DNA from: Planctomycetota bacterium | GTDB taxonomy: Bacteria; Planctomycetota; UBA8742; UBA2392 | Reading direction: 5' to 3' | Assembly: GCA_016722065.1 (NCBI GenBank) | Contig: JADKGX010000001.1 | Location: 1,240,001-1,304,000, forward strand | Length of the DNA: 64,000 nucleotides | Part shown: in pieces, positions 1 to 7,279 of the stretch | How positions within the stretch are numbered: position 1 is the first letter of the stretch | Layout of the letters: the number at the start of each line of letters is the position of its first letter | Notes under the pieces: model-generated | The model's input: the letters and a program-made list of their open reading frames with translations, nothing else | Told to the model about the DNA's origin: nothing | Database searches by the model: none | Program-made: the position numbers and the translations under genes

Positions 1-158
1 CGGCTGAAGGCAAACGGCTACGGGGCGTTTTCTGAGCTGGCCTAGCTGCTGAACCCGGCCAAAACGGTGCGTCAGATAGCCACTTGGGACCCAATCGACC
101 GAAAGTGTCGCTTGGTGTGTTATCATACGTTCTGCAATATCAAGGAACGGGACGAATC
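1..158. other. Left window edge, no confident gene
   Basis: The first frame on the plus strand reads 14 residues and stops at the TAG at 43-45, so this could be the tail of a gene entering from the left. The tail is too short to identify. The rest, up to the ATG at 159, holds the likely promoter and leader of the Com-like gene. An AAGGAACGGG purine-rich stretch at 142-150 serves as its ribosome binding site. Confidence 0.3.
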
Positions 159-335
159 ATGCCGCAGAAAACCACCAAACCTACCCGCCGCACGCTGCTG
201 GTGCTGCCCAAGGGCCGCCATCCGATGCCGCTTCGCTGCCAATGCGGGGCGCTGTTGATGAAGCTGACTGGGCCCGCGAACCTGGAAATCAAGTGCCGTC
301 GCTGCGCCCGGCTGGTGCAGCTTCAAGCTTCCTGA
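159..335 (+). CDS. Small Com-like zinc-finger protein
   Basis: A 58-residue protein with a basic N-terminus (MPQKTTKPTRR) and a compact four-cysteine motif: C-Q-C near the middle and I-K-C-R-R-C-A-R-L near the end. This spacing resembles the Com (Mu-like prophage translational regulator) zinc-finger family, in which a CxxC-like pair and an IxCxRC pair bind zinc and the protein contacts RNA. I chose the ATG at 159 because an AAGGA box lies about 10 bases upstream; a longer frame from 84 has no such signal. The sigma-4-like gene follows after 49 bases. No phage gene is near, so a housekeeping nucleic-acid-binding role is as likely as a phage remnant. The target is unknown. Confidence 0.65.
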   Translation: MPQKTTKPTRRTLLVLPKGRHPMPLRCQCGALLMKLTGPANLEIKCRRCARLVQLQAS

Positions 336-384
336 TATCTTACATAATGTCACGAGGCCGCGGAGCCCTTTCCCACCATGATCC

Positions 385-768
385 ATGCCAAACGAAATCG
401 TTTCCTGCACCCACTGCCCCCTGCGCAGCGGCTGCCAATCCCCCTGTGACGCTGTCGAAGCCCTGTTGCCCAAAGAGCAGCGCGGCGAACTTCGCCGCCT
501 GCGCCGCCGCGACAGCTTTCCATACGCCCTGGAACTCGAGCAGCGCCGCGCCTGGGTGCGCCTGCTGCTGGATTGGCGCCATCACTTGAGGGGTCGTCTG
601 AAGCAGGTCTTTGACCTGCATTTCAATGACGGTCTGTCGAATGTCGAAATCGCCCGCCAACTCGGGCTGACCCGGGGCACGGTGTCGGAGTACCTGTCAC
701 GGGCCACGGCTGTGCTGCAAGACTTGATGTATGCAAGCCCCGACGAGATTTTGTCGGAACCGCATTAG
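385..768 (+). CDS. Sigma-70 region-4-like HTH protein
   Basis: 127 residues. The C-terminal half (about residues 72-115) is a helix-turn-helix of the sigma-70 region 4 type: a hydrophobic first helix (F-D-L-H-F-N-D-G-L-S), then N-V-E-I-A-R-Q-L-G-L-T-R-G-T-V-S-E-Y-L. The N-terminus carries four cysteines in a C-x2-C-x4-C-x3-C arrangement within residues 8-20, which could bind a metal. There is no region 2, so it is not a complete sigma factor. It more likely acts as a DNA-binding regulator. No good ribosome binding site precedes the ATG. It follows the Com-like gene on the same strand and may be co-transcribed with it and with the anchored protein that starts at 817. Confidence 0.6.
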   Translation: MPNEIVSCTHCPLRSGCQSPCDAVEALLPKEQRGELRRLRRRDSFPYALELEQRRAWVRLLLDWRHHLRGRLKQVFDLHFNDGLSNVEIARQLGLTRGTVSEYLSRATAVLQDLMYASPDEILSEPH

Positions 769-816
769 CCGCCGTGGCGTACCACTGTGCCCACGGTGCG
801 GACCGGGAGTTTGGCA

Positions 817-2247
817 ATGCGCTTGAACCCGCTTTTGATTGCGCTGTTTGCCCTGCTGCTTGGCGGCGGCGGGGCCTTGGCATTTTGGGTTGTGGATGAC
901 ACCCAGCAGCGCTCGCGTTGCGCGGGCCCGGCCTTGAGCCAGGACCTGCAACCCGAACCACCCGCCCCCAAACCCCAGCAACCCTATGTGAACCCGCAGC
1001 TCGATCGCCCCCAGCCGACCCAGCCCTTGGCGCCCGCCCCACAGCCGCAAGCCACACAGCCGGCAGAAACGCCAAAGCCTGCCCCCAAGCAGCCTTCCGA
1101 CCTGACCCGCGACGAACTGGGCAAGCTGATCGAAACCCAGGCCGCCGAGATGAAGGACCGGGAACTCACCGAACAAGACCTGCAACGCCTGCGCGAACTG
1201 GCCATGGAAATGGCCAAGAAGATGGAACAAGAAGAACTGGCCAAGTTCCCGTTCCAGTTCACGGCCACCATCAGCGGCACGGTTGTGGACAGCACCGGCG
1301 CTGGCGTGGCCCGCGCAACCGTTTTGCTGACCGCAAGCGTCAAGTTTGTCGGCGGCGCCGACAAAGACACCGAACGCCTGCGCAAATCCGCCTACCGTGG
1401 CGGCACACCCCGCGCCACCACCGACGAAGCCGGCAACTTCAGCATTGAATACAAACAGGGCTTCACCCGCGAAGTAGAAAGCATTGCCTTCAGCTTGAGC
1501 CCCCAAGGCCCGGACCGCACGCTGGGCGACAAAGTCGACTTCAGCCTGTTGCCCGGCGAAAGCAAAACCAGCCTGCGACTGGAACTGCCCGCCACCGGAT
1601 CCATCACCGGACGGGTCGTCACCAGCAACGGCCAGCCGTTGGTCGGCGCACAGGTGATGGCGCAACTGGATGCCCCGGCGGGCAACAAGGCCGCATCCGG
1701 CCGCATCGGCGGCGGCGCCAGAACTTTGATGACGACCAACGCGCAAGGCCGCTTCGAGATCAAGGGCTTGTTGGACGGCCGGTACCTGCTTTCGGCAACC
1801 CTGGCGGGCTTCGCCCTGCAAGCCGGGGAATACGCCGCCACCGTGACAGCCCCGCACGACACCGCCATGGACACCGACCTGGTGATGACCATGGAAACCG
1901 CCCTGCAGATCACGCTGACCTGCGCTGAGTACAAGACCGATGGCCGAAGCCTGGCGGCCACTTTTTATGACGGCCAGGGAAACCGGCTTTCGGCAAGTTC
2001 GGCGCGCGTGGGGCAGGGAGGCATCACCCTGTTTGGCAACGCACCCACCCAGGCCGTGTGCTTTGAAATCTCCGGGGCTGGGTATCTCAAGTCTAACCGC
2101 ATTGCCTGCAGCCTGGTGGCCGGGTCGCATTACGACGCTGGCAGCCTGGAACTGACCATGCGCGAAATGCCCAAGCGCGGCGCCGACTACGACGGCAACG
2201 ACGCCCCGCCGACCGGGGAGACCGTCAAGATCAAGTCTCGCGATTGA
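817..2247 (+). CDS. Membrane-anchored carboxypeptidase-regulatory-like repeat protein
   Basis: 476 residues. An N-terminal hydrophobic helix (about 5-26) is an uncleaved anchor or signal. It is followed by a Pro/Gln-rich linker (about 45-95), a charged, probably coiled segment (about 97-145), and two beta-sandwich repeats of the carboxypeptidase regulatory-like (CarboxypepD_reg) type. Their hallmarks are visible as I-S-G-T-V-V-D-S-T-G-A-G-V near 152 and I-T-G-R-V-V-T-S-N-G-Q-P-L near 260, each followed by a T-D/N-x-x-G-x-F strand. The protein is probably extracytoplasmic and structural or binding, since no catalytic residues are evident. The ATG at 817 has GGGAG 8 bases upstream; a GTG at 787 has none. 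Its last 17 bases overlap the convergent gene on the other strand. The architecture resembles the large protein at 51788-55138. Confidence 0.8.
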   Translation: MRLNPLLIALFALLLGGGGALAFWVVDDTQQRSRCAGPALSQDLQPEPPAPKPQQPYVNPQLDRPQPTQPLAPAPQPQATQPAETPKPAPKQPSDLTRDELGKLIETQAAEMKDRELTEQDLQRLRELAMEMAKKMEQEELAKFPFQFTATISGTVVDSTGAGVARATVLLTASVKFVGGADKDTERLRKSAYRGGTPRATTDEAGNFSIEYKQGFTREVESIAFSLSPQGPDRTLGDKVDFSLLPGESKTSLRLELPATGSITGRVVTSNGQPLVGAQVMAQLDAPAGNKAASGRIGGGARTLMTTNAQGRFEIKGLLDGRYLLSATLAGFALQAGEYAATVTAPHDTAMDTDLVMTMETALQITLTCAEYKTDGRSLAATFYDGQGNRLSASSARVGQGGITLFGNAPTQAVCFEISGAGYLKSNRIACSLVAGSHYDAGSLELTMREMPKRGADYDGNDAPPTGETVKIKSRD

Positions 2248-2800
2248 TTGCCGGCAGGTTGACGACAACCCTCATGTCGCGCAGGCGCTCCAGGTCCAGC
2301 CGTTTGCGCCGAAGCGGCCACCAGTCGTACAGAAAAATCTCCAGCGGGCGCCACATCGCCACCCAGCCGCCGATCATCAGGCCTTCTGCGGCCAGACCGC
2401 CCCAATCGTAGCCCGCCAGCAGCACCGCGGCCTGGTGTGCGGCAAACATGGTTGCGGCCAGCACGACCAGCCCGATCACCAGGCTGGACCTGCCCCGGCG
2501 CATCAGTTCGCGAAACTCGTTGCGAGCAAGGTCCACCATCTGGCCGTAGTAATTGCGCACTGCCGCCTCAATCAACTGTTGCTGATCGGAATGGCCCTTG
2601 GGTTCGGCAATATCCACGGTGAGGCACAGCTGGCCGTGGTGGTTAATCTCTCGCGCCCAGCTTTCAATGTATCGCGCGGCGTCGTCGTCCAGGTCACGTT
2701 CAATGAAAGGGTCCGGGTCCAGCGAGTTGAAAAGCTGGCTGATTTCCCGCACCCGCAGGCGAATCACACCCTGCCTGGTCTCCAGCTGTAAGTTGGTCAC
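2231..2800 (-). CDS. Two-helix membrane protein, function unknown
   Basis: 189 residues starting at GTG 2800. The GTGA at 2797-2800 is both its start and the stop of the upstream dienelactone hydrolase gene, a 4-base overlap that implies translational coupling. The N-terminal 100 residues are soluble, with a short beta-rich start (R-Q-G-V-I-R-L-R-V-R) and an acidic stretch. Two hydrophobic helices follow at about 105-130 and 136-161, and the C-terminus is basic (W-P-L-R-R-K-R). A longer frame running upstream into the hydrolase region is a shadow. I do not recognise the family. The tail of the gene overlaps the convergent gene ending at 2247 by 17 bases. Confidence 0.7.
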   Translation of the reverse strand: MTNLQLETRQGVIRLRVREISQLFNSLDPDPFIERDLDDDAARYIESWAREINHHGQLCLTVDIAEPKGHSDQQQLIEAAVRNYYGQMVDLARNEFRELMRRGRSSLVIGLVVLAATMFAAHQAAVLLAGYDWGGLAAEGLMIGGWVAMWRPLEIFLYDWWPLRRKRLDLERLRDMRVVVNLPAINRET

Positions 2801-3513
2801 GGGGCGCTGCCCAACTCCTGGGCCAGCAGGCGAAACACCTTCAGCCAGGCCATGTTGGCCGCATAGGCGTTGTAGCTTTCGCGGGCGTCGCAGGCAAAAC
2901 CGTGGCCCGCGCCGGCCAGCAGGTGCACTTCGCTGCGCACGCCGGCGTGCTGCAGGGCCTGGGCTATTTGCTCGACTTCTGCGGCGGGAATCAGGTCGTC
3001 CTTTTCGCCGTACAGCATCAGCATGCGGGCCTTGAGTTGCGGCGCCAGCGCCACGCTGGGCTCGCCGCCGCCGGGGCGGTATCTGCCAATGCCGCCGCCA
3101 TAAAAGCAGGCGCAGGCCGCCATGTCGGGCAAAGTGCCGGCCAGCCAGGCCGCATGACCGCCGAAGCAAAAACCCACGCTGGCCACTTTCTGGCAGCCCT
3201 GGTCGTGCAGCCATTGCACGCAGGCCGAGATATCGGCCAGCATGCCGTCGGCTGTGCAGGCTTCCCTGTGGCGGCGCCCTTCCGCCACGCTGCGCGCGTC
3301 ATAGCCAACGTCAAAGCCGGGGCCGGTGCGATGAAACAGCTCAGGGGCAATCGTCAGGTAGCCCATGCTGGCAAGCTGGGTCGTGACCTCGCGAATGTGT
3401 GCGTTGACGCCAAAAATCTCCTGTAACACTACTACGCCGGCGCGGGTTGGGCGTTTGGGGTGCGCGGCAAAACCGCGCAGCGTGCCTGCCAACTGGATCC
3501 AATCCGCTGTCAT
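2797..3513 (-). CDS. Dienelactone hydrolase family protein
   Basis: 238 residues with an alpha/beta-hydrolase fold of the dienelactone hydrolase family, soluble and probably cytoplasmic. The family triad is visible: the nucleophile Cys116 in G-F-C-F-G-G, Asp172 or Asp173 in G-E-K-D-D-L-I-P, and His204 in A-G-H-G-F. The Q-E-I-F-G-V-N segment at 31-37 holds the conserved Glu that activates the Cys in this family. Members hydrolyse dienelactones or other esters in aromatic catabolism, but many have unknown substrates. I prefer the ATG at 3513 over a TTG at 3540, because residues before it do not match the family start; the GGAAG just before it is close. The gene overlaps the downstream membrane-protein gene by 4 bases. 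Confidence 0.9.
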   Translation of the reverse strand: MTADWIQLAGTLRGFAAHPKRPTRAGVVVLQEIFGVNAHIREVTTQLASMGYLTIAPELFHRTGPGFDVGYDARSVAEGRRHREACTADGMLADISACVQWLHDQGCQKVASVGFCFGGHAAWLAGTLPDMAACACFYGGGIGRYRPGGGEPSVALAPQLKARMLMLYGEKDDLIPAAEVEQIAQALQHAGVRSEVHLLAGAGHGFACDARESYNAYAANMAWLKVFRLLAQELGSAP

Positions 3514-3565
3514 ATCTTCCGACCCGTGTGTTAGGCCCAAGGCCCGGCGTGGTCATGCGTTGCGG

Positions 3566-4663
3566 TCATACGTTGAACCGGAAGTGCATCACGTCGCCAT
3601 CCTGCACGACATACTCTTTGCCTTCGGTGCGCAACTTGCCTTTGTCTTTGGCGCCTTGCTCGCCTCCACAGGCAACGAAATCAGCGTAACTGATTGTCTC
3701 GGCCCGGATGAAGCCTTTTTCGAAGTCGGTGTGAATCACGCCGGCAGCCATCGGCGCGGTGTCGCCTGCGCGAATCGTCCAGGCGCGCACCTCTTTGACA
3801 CCGGCCGTGAAATACGTGCGCAGGCCCAGCAGCCGATACCCGGCCTGGATCAGGCGGTCCATGCCGGAATCCTTCAGGCCCATGCCGTCCAGAAACTCCT
3901 TGCGCTCGGCCGCGGGCAGGCGCGAGATTTCCTGTTCAATCTTCACGCTGATGATCACGGTTTCGGCCCCTTCTTCCGCGGCGATGCGCTTGACGGTTTC
4001 ACAGTGCTTGTTGCCGTCAGGCAGGTCGGATTCGGCCACGTTGCATACGTACAGCACTGGCTTGCGTGTCAGCAGCATCAGTTCGCGCACCATGTGTTCG
4101 TGTTGCGGCGGCACCTGCACAAAGCGCGCGGGCTTGGCTTCGTCCAGCACGACCTTGAGCTGCTTGAGAATATCGACGCGGATCTTTTCTTCCTTGTCGC
4201 CGCTGCGTGCCAGTTTTTCGGACTTGTCCAGGCGCACATCCACCGTGGCCAGGTCCTTCAGGGCCAGCTCGGTCTGAATCACGCCAATGTCGCGCTGTGG
4301 GTCCACGTTGCCGGTCACGTGAATCACGTCGCCGCCCTCAAAGCAGCGCACCACGTGGGCAATCGCGTCCGATTCGCGGATATGGCCCAGAAACTTGTTG
4401 CCCAGGCCCTCATTCTTGCTGGCGCCAGCCACCAGCCCGGCAATGTCGTCAAACTGCATGGTTGCGGGCACCACCCGCACCGGCTTGACGATCTCGATCA
4501 GCGCATCCAGCCGCGGGTCGGGCACCACCACCGTGCCGGTGTTCTTGTCGATCGTGCAGAAGGGATAATTGGCCGCAGCCGCCTGCTCGCTGGCCGTAAT
4601 GGCATTAAACAGCGTGCTTTTGCCAACGTTCGGAAGACCAACAATGCCGCATTTGAAGCCCAT
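3566..4663 (-). CDS. ychF: Redox-regulated ATPase YchF (Obg-family P-loop protein)
   Basis: 365 residues, the usual YchF length. The P-loop G-L-P-N-V-G-K-S-T is at residues 9-17. The D-I-A-G-L-V-x-G-A switch II is near 73, and the C-terminal TGS domain ends in Q-D-G-D-V-M-H-F-R-F-N-V. The expected G4 motif N-K-x-D/E is instead N-V-A-E, the known YchF substitution that shifts preference from GTP to ATP. The protein is a conserved cytoplasmic, ribosome-associated translation-related ATPase. A GAGG box lies 6 bases upstream of the ATG. It is followed after about 50 bases by the hydrolase gene on the same strand. Confidence 0.97.
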   Translation of the reverse strand: MGFKCGIVGLPNVGKSTLFNAITASEQAAAANYPFCTIDKNTGTVVVPDPRLDALIEIVKPVRVVPATMQFDDIAGLVAGASKNEGLGNKFLGHIRESDAIAHVVRCFEGGDVIHVTGNVDPQRDIGVIQTELALKDLATVDVRLDKSEKLARSGDKEEKIRVDILKQLKVVLDEAKPARFVQVPPQHEHMVRELMLLTRKPVLYVCNVAESDLPDGNKHCETVKRIAAEEGAETVIISVKIEQEISRLPAAERKEFLDGMGLKDSGMDRLIQAGYRLLGLRTYFTAGVKEVRAWTIRAGDTAPMAAGVIHTDFEKGFIRAETISYADFVACGGEQGAKDKGKLRTEGKEYVVQDGDVMHFRFNV

Positions 4664-4756
4664 GCAAACCTCGAAGCTGGTGTACCACCGGCTGCCACGC
4701 GGGCCCGGACAGGCGCGGGATTCTATGTTCAGGCCTGCTTCGCGCCACGACGCGCA

Positions 4757-6247
4757 CTAACCCTTGCGACGCGAAGGCTTGGACGCCAGATATTGCGGCG
4801 GCCAGTACTGGCTTTCCACGCCGTAATCTCCTGCCGCATGCAGCATCGTGTAGGGGTCGGCCAGGTGCGGGCGTGCCATCACAATCAGGTCTGCGCGGCC
4901 GGAAAGCAGCAGCGTGTTGCCCTGGTCGGCGCTTTGAATGTTGCCCACGGTCATAGTCGCAATGCCGGCCTCGTTGCGAATCAGGTCTGAAAACGGCGCC
5001 TGGAACATGCGGCCATACACCGGCTGCTGGTCGGCCACCACGCCGCCGGCGCTGCAATCAATGATGTCGCAACCCGCGTCGCGCAGCATCTGGCCGATCT
5101 GCACCCGGTCGGCGTCGCTCAAGCCCTGGCTGTGCCATTCCGTGGCGCTGATGCGCACCGAAATTGGCTTGTCGTCCGGCCAGGCCTGGCGCACGGCGGC
5201 AAAACACTCCAGCGGGTAGCGCATGCGCGCTTCCAGGGACCCGCCGTAGCCATCGGTGCGGCGGTTGCTGAGTGCGCTGATGAAGCTGCTCATCAGGTAC
5301 CCGTGGGCGTAGTGCAGCTCAATCATGTCAAAGCCGCATTGCTGTGCCCATTTGGCCCCCTGCACAAAGGCCGCCTGCACCTGCGCCATTTCTGCCAGCG
5401 TAATTTCGCGCGGCACGGGATACTGGCCATAAGCAATGGCGCTTGCACCGATCGTCTGCCAGGCGGCCGGCCCCGAAAGCGGCTTGCCGCCCAGCCAGGG
5501 CAGGTCGGTGCTGGCCTTGCGGCCGGCGTGGGCCAGTTGCATGCCGATACGGGCCTTGCTGTGGGCGTGCACAAAATCAACAACGCGCTTCCAGGGCGCG
5601 AGGTGCTTTTCGTGGTAGATGCCAGCGCAGCCGGGCGTGATGCGACCCTGGGCGCTGACGTGTGTGGCTTCCGTAATGACCAGCCCGGCGCCGCCCACGG
5701 CGCGCGATCCCAGGTGCACCAATTGCCAGTCCGTGGGTGTGCCGTCATCGCAGGAATACATGCACATCGGGCTTACCACCAGCCGGTTGGCCAGTTGCAT
5801 GCCGCGCAGGGCATAGGGTTGAAACAGCGGCGGGGCCACGGGCACAGGCCCGGCCTCGGCGCGTTTTTTTGCCATGCGGTCCTCGCTGGCCCGGGCGTAG
5901 GCCGGCGGCGCAACGGCAACGGCCCGGTGCGGGTTGTGGTCAGCGAACCATTGCGTGGCTTTGTCGACCAGCGCGGCGTCGCGCAGGCGCAGGTTGTCAA
6001 AGGTGATGCGCTTGCTGCGGGTAAGCTGGTTGAAGGTGAACTGCAGTGGCGTTTGCGTCTTGAAGTATCGCGCGACGTTTTCGTACCACTCCAGGCTGGT
6101 CTGGGCGGTCTTCTGAAGGCGCGCTACTTCGTCCCAGCGGCGGGTCTGATACTGCTGCAATACAACCGGCACGGGCTGGTCCTTGAGGTCCGCAAAGGCG
6201 CGCGAGTTCGATGGCGTCCTCCATGGCCAGCTTGGTGCCGCTGCCAA
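4757..6247 (-). CDS. Old-yellow-enzyme half of a split bifunctional flavoprotein
   Basis: This frame encodes the C-terminal part of a fused enzyme. After a short connector (L-Q-K-T-A-Q-T-S-L-E-W-Y-E-N) come the salicylyl-CoA-hydroxylase-type linker L-T-R-S-K-R-I-T-F-D-N-L-R-L-R-D and then a complete NADH:flavin oxidoreductase (old yellow enzyme) TIM barrel: L-A-N-R-L-V-V-S-P-M-C-M-Y-S, E-A-T-H-V-S-A-Q-G-R-I-T-P-G, H-Y-A-H-G-Y-L-M-S-S-F, and S-N-R-R-T-D-x-Y-G-G-S. Homologues such as 2-aminobenzoyl-CoA monooxygenase/reductase carry this barrel fused behind an FAD monooxygenase. Here the two parts are out of frame at about 6200, so the N-terminal 15 or so residues of this frame are not meaningful. 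The product could be translated only after frame restoration. Confidence 0.85.
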   Translation of the reverse strand: MAAAPSWPWRTPSNSRAFADLKDQPVPVVLQQYQTRRWDEVARLQKTAQTSLEWYENVARYFKTQTPLQFTFNQLTRSKRITFDNLRLRDAALVDKATQWFADHNPHRAVAVAPPAYARASEDRMAKKRAEAGPVPVAPPLFQPYALRGMQLANRLVVSPMCMYSCDDGTPTDWQLVHLGSRAVGGAGLVITEATHVSAQGRITPGCAGIYHEKHLAPWKRVVDFVHAHSKARIGMQLAHAGRKASTDLPWLGGKPLSGPAAWQTIGASAIAYGQYPVPREITLAEMAQVQAAFVQGAKWAQQCGFDMIELHYAHGYLMSSFISALSNRRTDGYGGSLEARMRYPLECFAAVRQAWPDDKPISVRISATEWHSQGLSDADRVQIGQMLRDAGCDIIDCSAGGVVADQQPVYGRMFQAPFSDLIRNEAGIATMTVGNIQSADQGNTLLLSGRADLIVMARPHLADPYTMLHAAGDYGVESQYWPPQYLASKPSRRKG

Positions 6248-7070
6248 TGCTGAAGTGCGCCGTGTGGGCTGCGTCGCCCATCAGCACGATGTTCTCATGC
6301 ACCCAGGTCTTGTTGCGAATCGTCGGAAACGTGCGCCACAGGCTGCGGTTGGCCAGCAGCTTGTGCCCGTGCAGATACTTGCCGAACAGCTTTTCACAGT
6401 AGGCAATGGTCTGGGCTTCGTCGGCTTTGTCCAGTCCTGCGCGCTGCCAGGTTTCCTGCCGGCATTCGACAATGAAGGTGCTCAGGTTTTCTTCAAACGG
6501 ATAGGCGTGCACGGTGAACAGCCCGTGGGCGTTTTCCTCGTAGATGAAGGTGAAGGCAGGCAACTTGAAGTTTGCACCCAGCCACGAAAACTTGCAACGC
6601 CGCCAGTCAATGGCGGGCTCAAAGTGCTGCTGCAGGTGTTCGCGCACCCAGGACTTCACGCCATCAGCACCCAGAATCAGGTCGGCGTCGGCAAAGGGCG
6701 CCAGCGACTGCACGTCGTGCCCGAATACCAGCTTGACGCCCAGTTCGCGGCAGCGGTCCTGCAGCACGTTCAGCATTTTGCGCCGCGACATGCCGGCAAA
6801 ACCGTGGCCTGTGCTGCGAATGCACTGGCCGTGGATGAACGTGTCGATGTCCGGCCAATAGGCAAACTCTTTTCGAATCCGGTCGTGGCTGGGTTTGTCG
6901 GCAAGTTCAAAACCGCCCAGGGTTTCGTCGCTGAACACCACGCCCCAGCCAAAGGTGTCGTCGGGCTGGTTGCGTTCAAAGATCGTAATGTCATGGGCGC
7001 GGTCCTGCTTCTTCATCAGAATCGCGAAGTACAGTCCTGCGGGCCCGCCACCGACGCTTACAATCTTCAT
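5997..7070 (-). CDS. FAD-monooxygenase half of the split bifunctional flavoprotein
   Basis: The reading frame starts at ATG 7070 with an AGGAGA box 5 bases upstream. It encodes the p-hydroxybenzoate-hydroxylase-like FAD domain: the Rossmann motif V-G-G-G-P-A-G-L-Y at about 6-14, the D-G motif in L-G-A-D-G-V-K-S, and the second FAD motif V-L-M-G-D-A-A-H-T-A-H-F. It matches the N-terminal half of bifunctional salicylyl-CoA 5-hydroxylase / 2-aminobenzoyl-CoA monooxygenase proteins, which act on CoA-activated aromatics. True coding ends at A-M-E-D-A-I-E-L-A-R near 6205. The roughly 70 residues read after that are out-of-frame nonsense. Joined to the downstream half it would give about 770 residues, the family length. 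Confidence 0.85.
   Translation of the reverse strand: MKIVSVGGGPAGLYFAILMKKQDRAHDITIFERNQPDDTFGWGVVFSDETLGGFELADKPSHDRIRKEFAYWPDIDTFIHGQCIRSTGHGFAGMSRRKMLNVLQDRCRELGVKLVFGHDVQSLAPFADADLILGADGVKSWVREHLQQHFEPAIDWRRCKFSWLGANFKLPAFTFIYEENAHGLFTVHAYPFEENLSTFIVECRQETWQRAGLDKADEAQTIAYCEKLFGKYLHGHKLLANRSLWRTFPTIRNKTWVHENIVLMGDAAHTAHFSIGSGTKLAMEDAIELARLCGPQGPARAGCIAAVSDPPLGRSSAPSEDRPDQPGVVRKRRAILQDANATAVHLQPAYPQQAHHL
6197..6206 (-). other. Frameshift site in the flavoprotein gene
   Basis: The minus-strand GCGCGC run at 6198-6204 sits exactly where the family alignment leaves one frame and enters the other. Adding one GC dinucleotide to the run gives a continuous ...E-L-A-R-A-F-A-D-L-K-D reading. Two bases are therefore missing, or one is extra, at a dinucleotide repeat. 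This is either a real disabling deletion or a sequence error. I saw no slippery heptamer that would argue for programmed frameshifting. Confidence 0.8.
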
Positions 7071-7279
7071 CGCTTCTCCTGCGCTTCTTGTATCCAGCCC
7101 TGCGGCAAGTGTCACCGCTTGGCCGGGCACATTTGAGCTGCAGGGTTGCAGTTTTCTGTTCGGGGTCTGGGGCAAATTCCCGGTATGATCTCGCCCCACA
7201 CCAGAGGTCTGTTTTTGACAATGCCTGGCCGTGGGGCCGGGGTTGTATGGAATGCTCACGAATTGACGGAGACAACTTG

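Noticed and set aside
1..158. Read-through of TAG at 43 to join the left-edge frame with downstream sequence
   Set aside because: No family match on either side and no reason for recoding; a single stop near the edge is more likely a normal gene end.
159..768. Prophage remnant based on the Com-like gene
   Set aside because: No integrase, capsid, tail or lysis genes nearby; a single small zinc finger is not enough.
697..2268. Long minus-strand ORF of 523 codons
   Set aside because: It lies antisense to the CarboxypepD_reg protein, has low-complexity Gly/Ala/Val content and no recognisable motif; long shadow frames are expected in high-GC DNA.
3365..4990. Plus-strand ORF of 541 codons
   Set aside because: Antisense to ychF and the flavoprotein, rich in His, Ala and Gln with no domain; a shadow frame.
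6197..6206. Programmed frameshift in the flavoprotein
   Set aside because: No slippery heptamer or strong downstream structure was visible; a 2-base loss in a GC repeat is simpler.
7184..7189. TATGAT as a promoter -10 box for the triple-repeat gene
   Set aside because: No acceptable -35 element at 16-18 bases; a lone hexamer is too weak.
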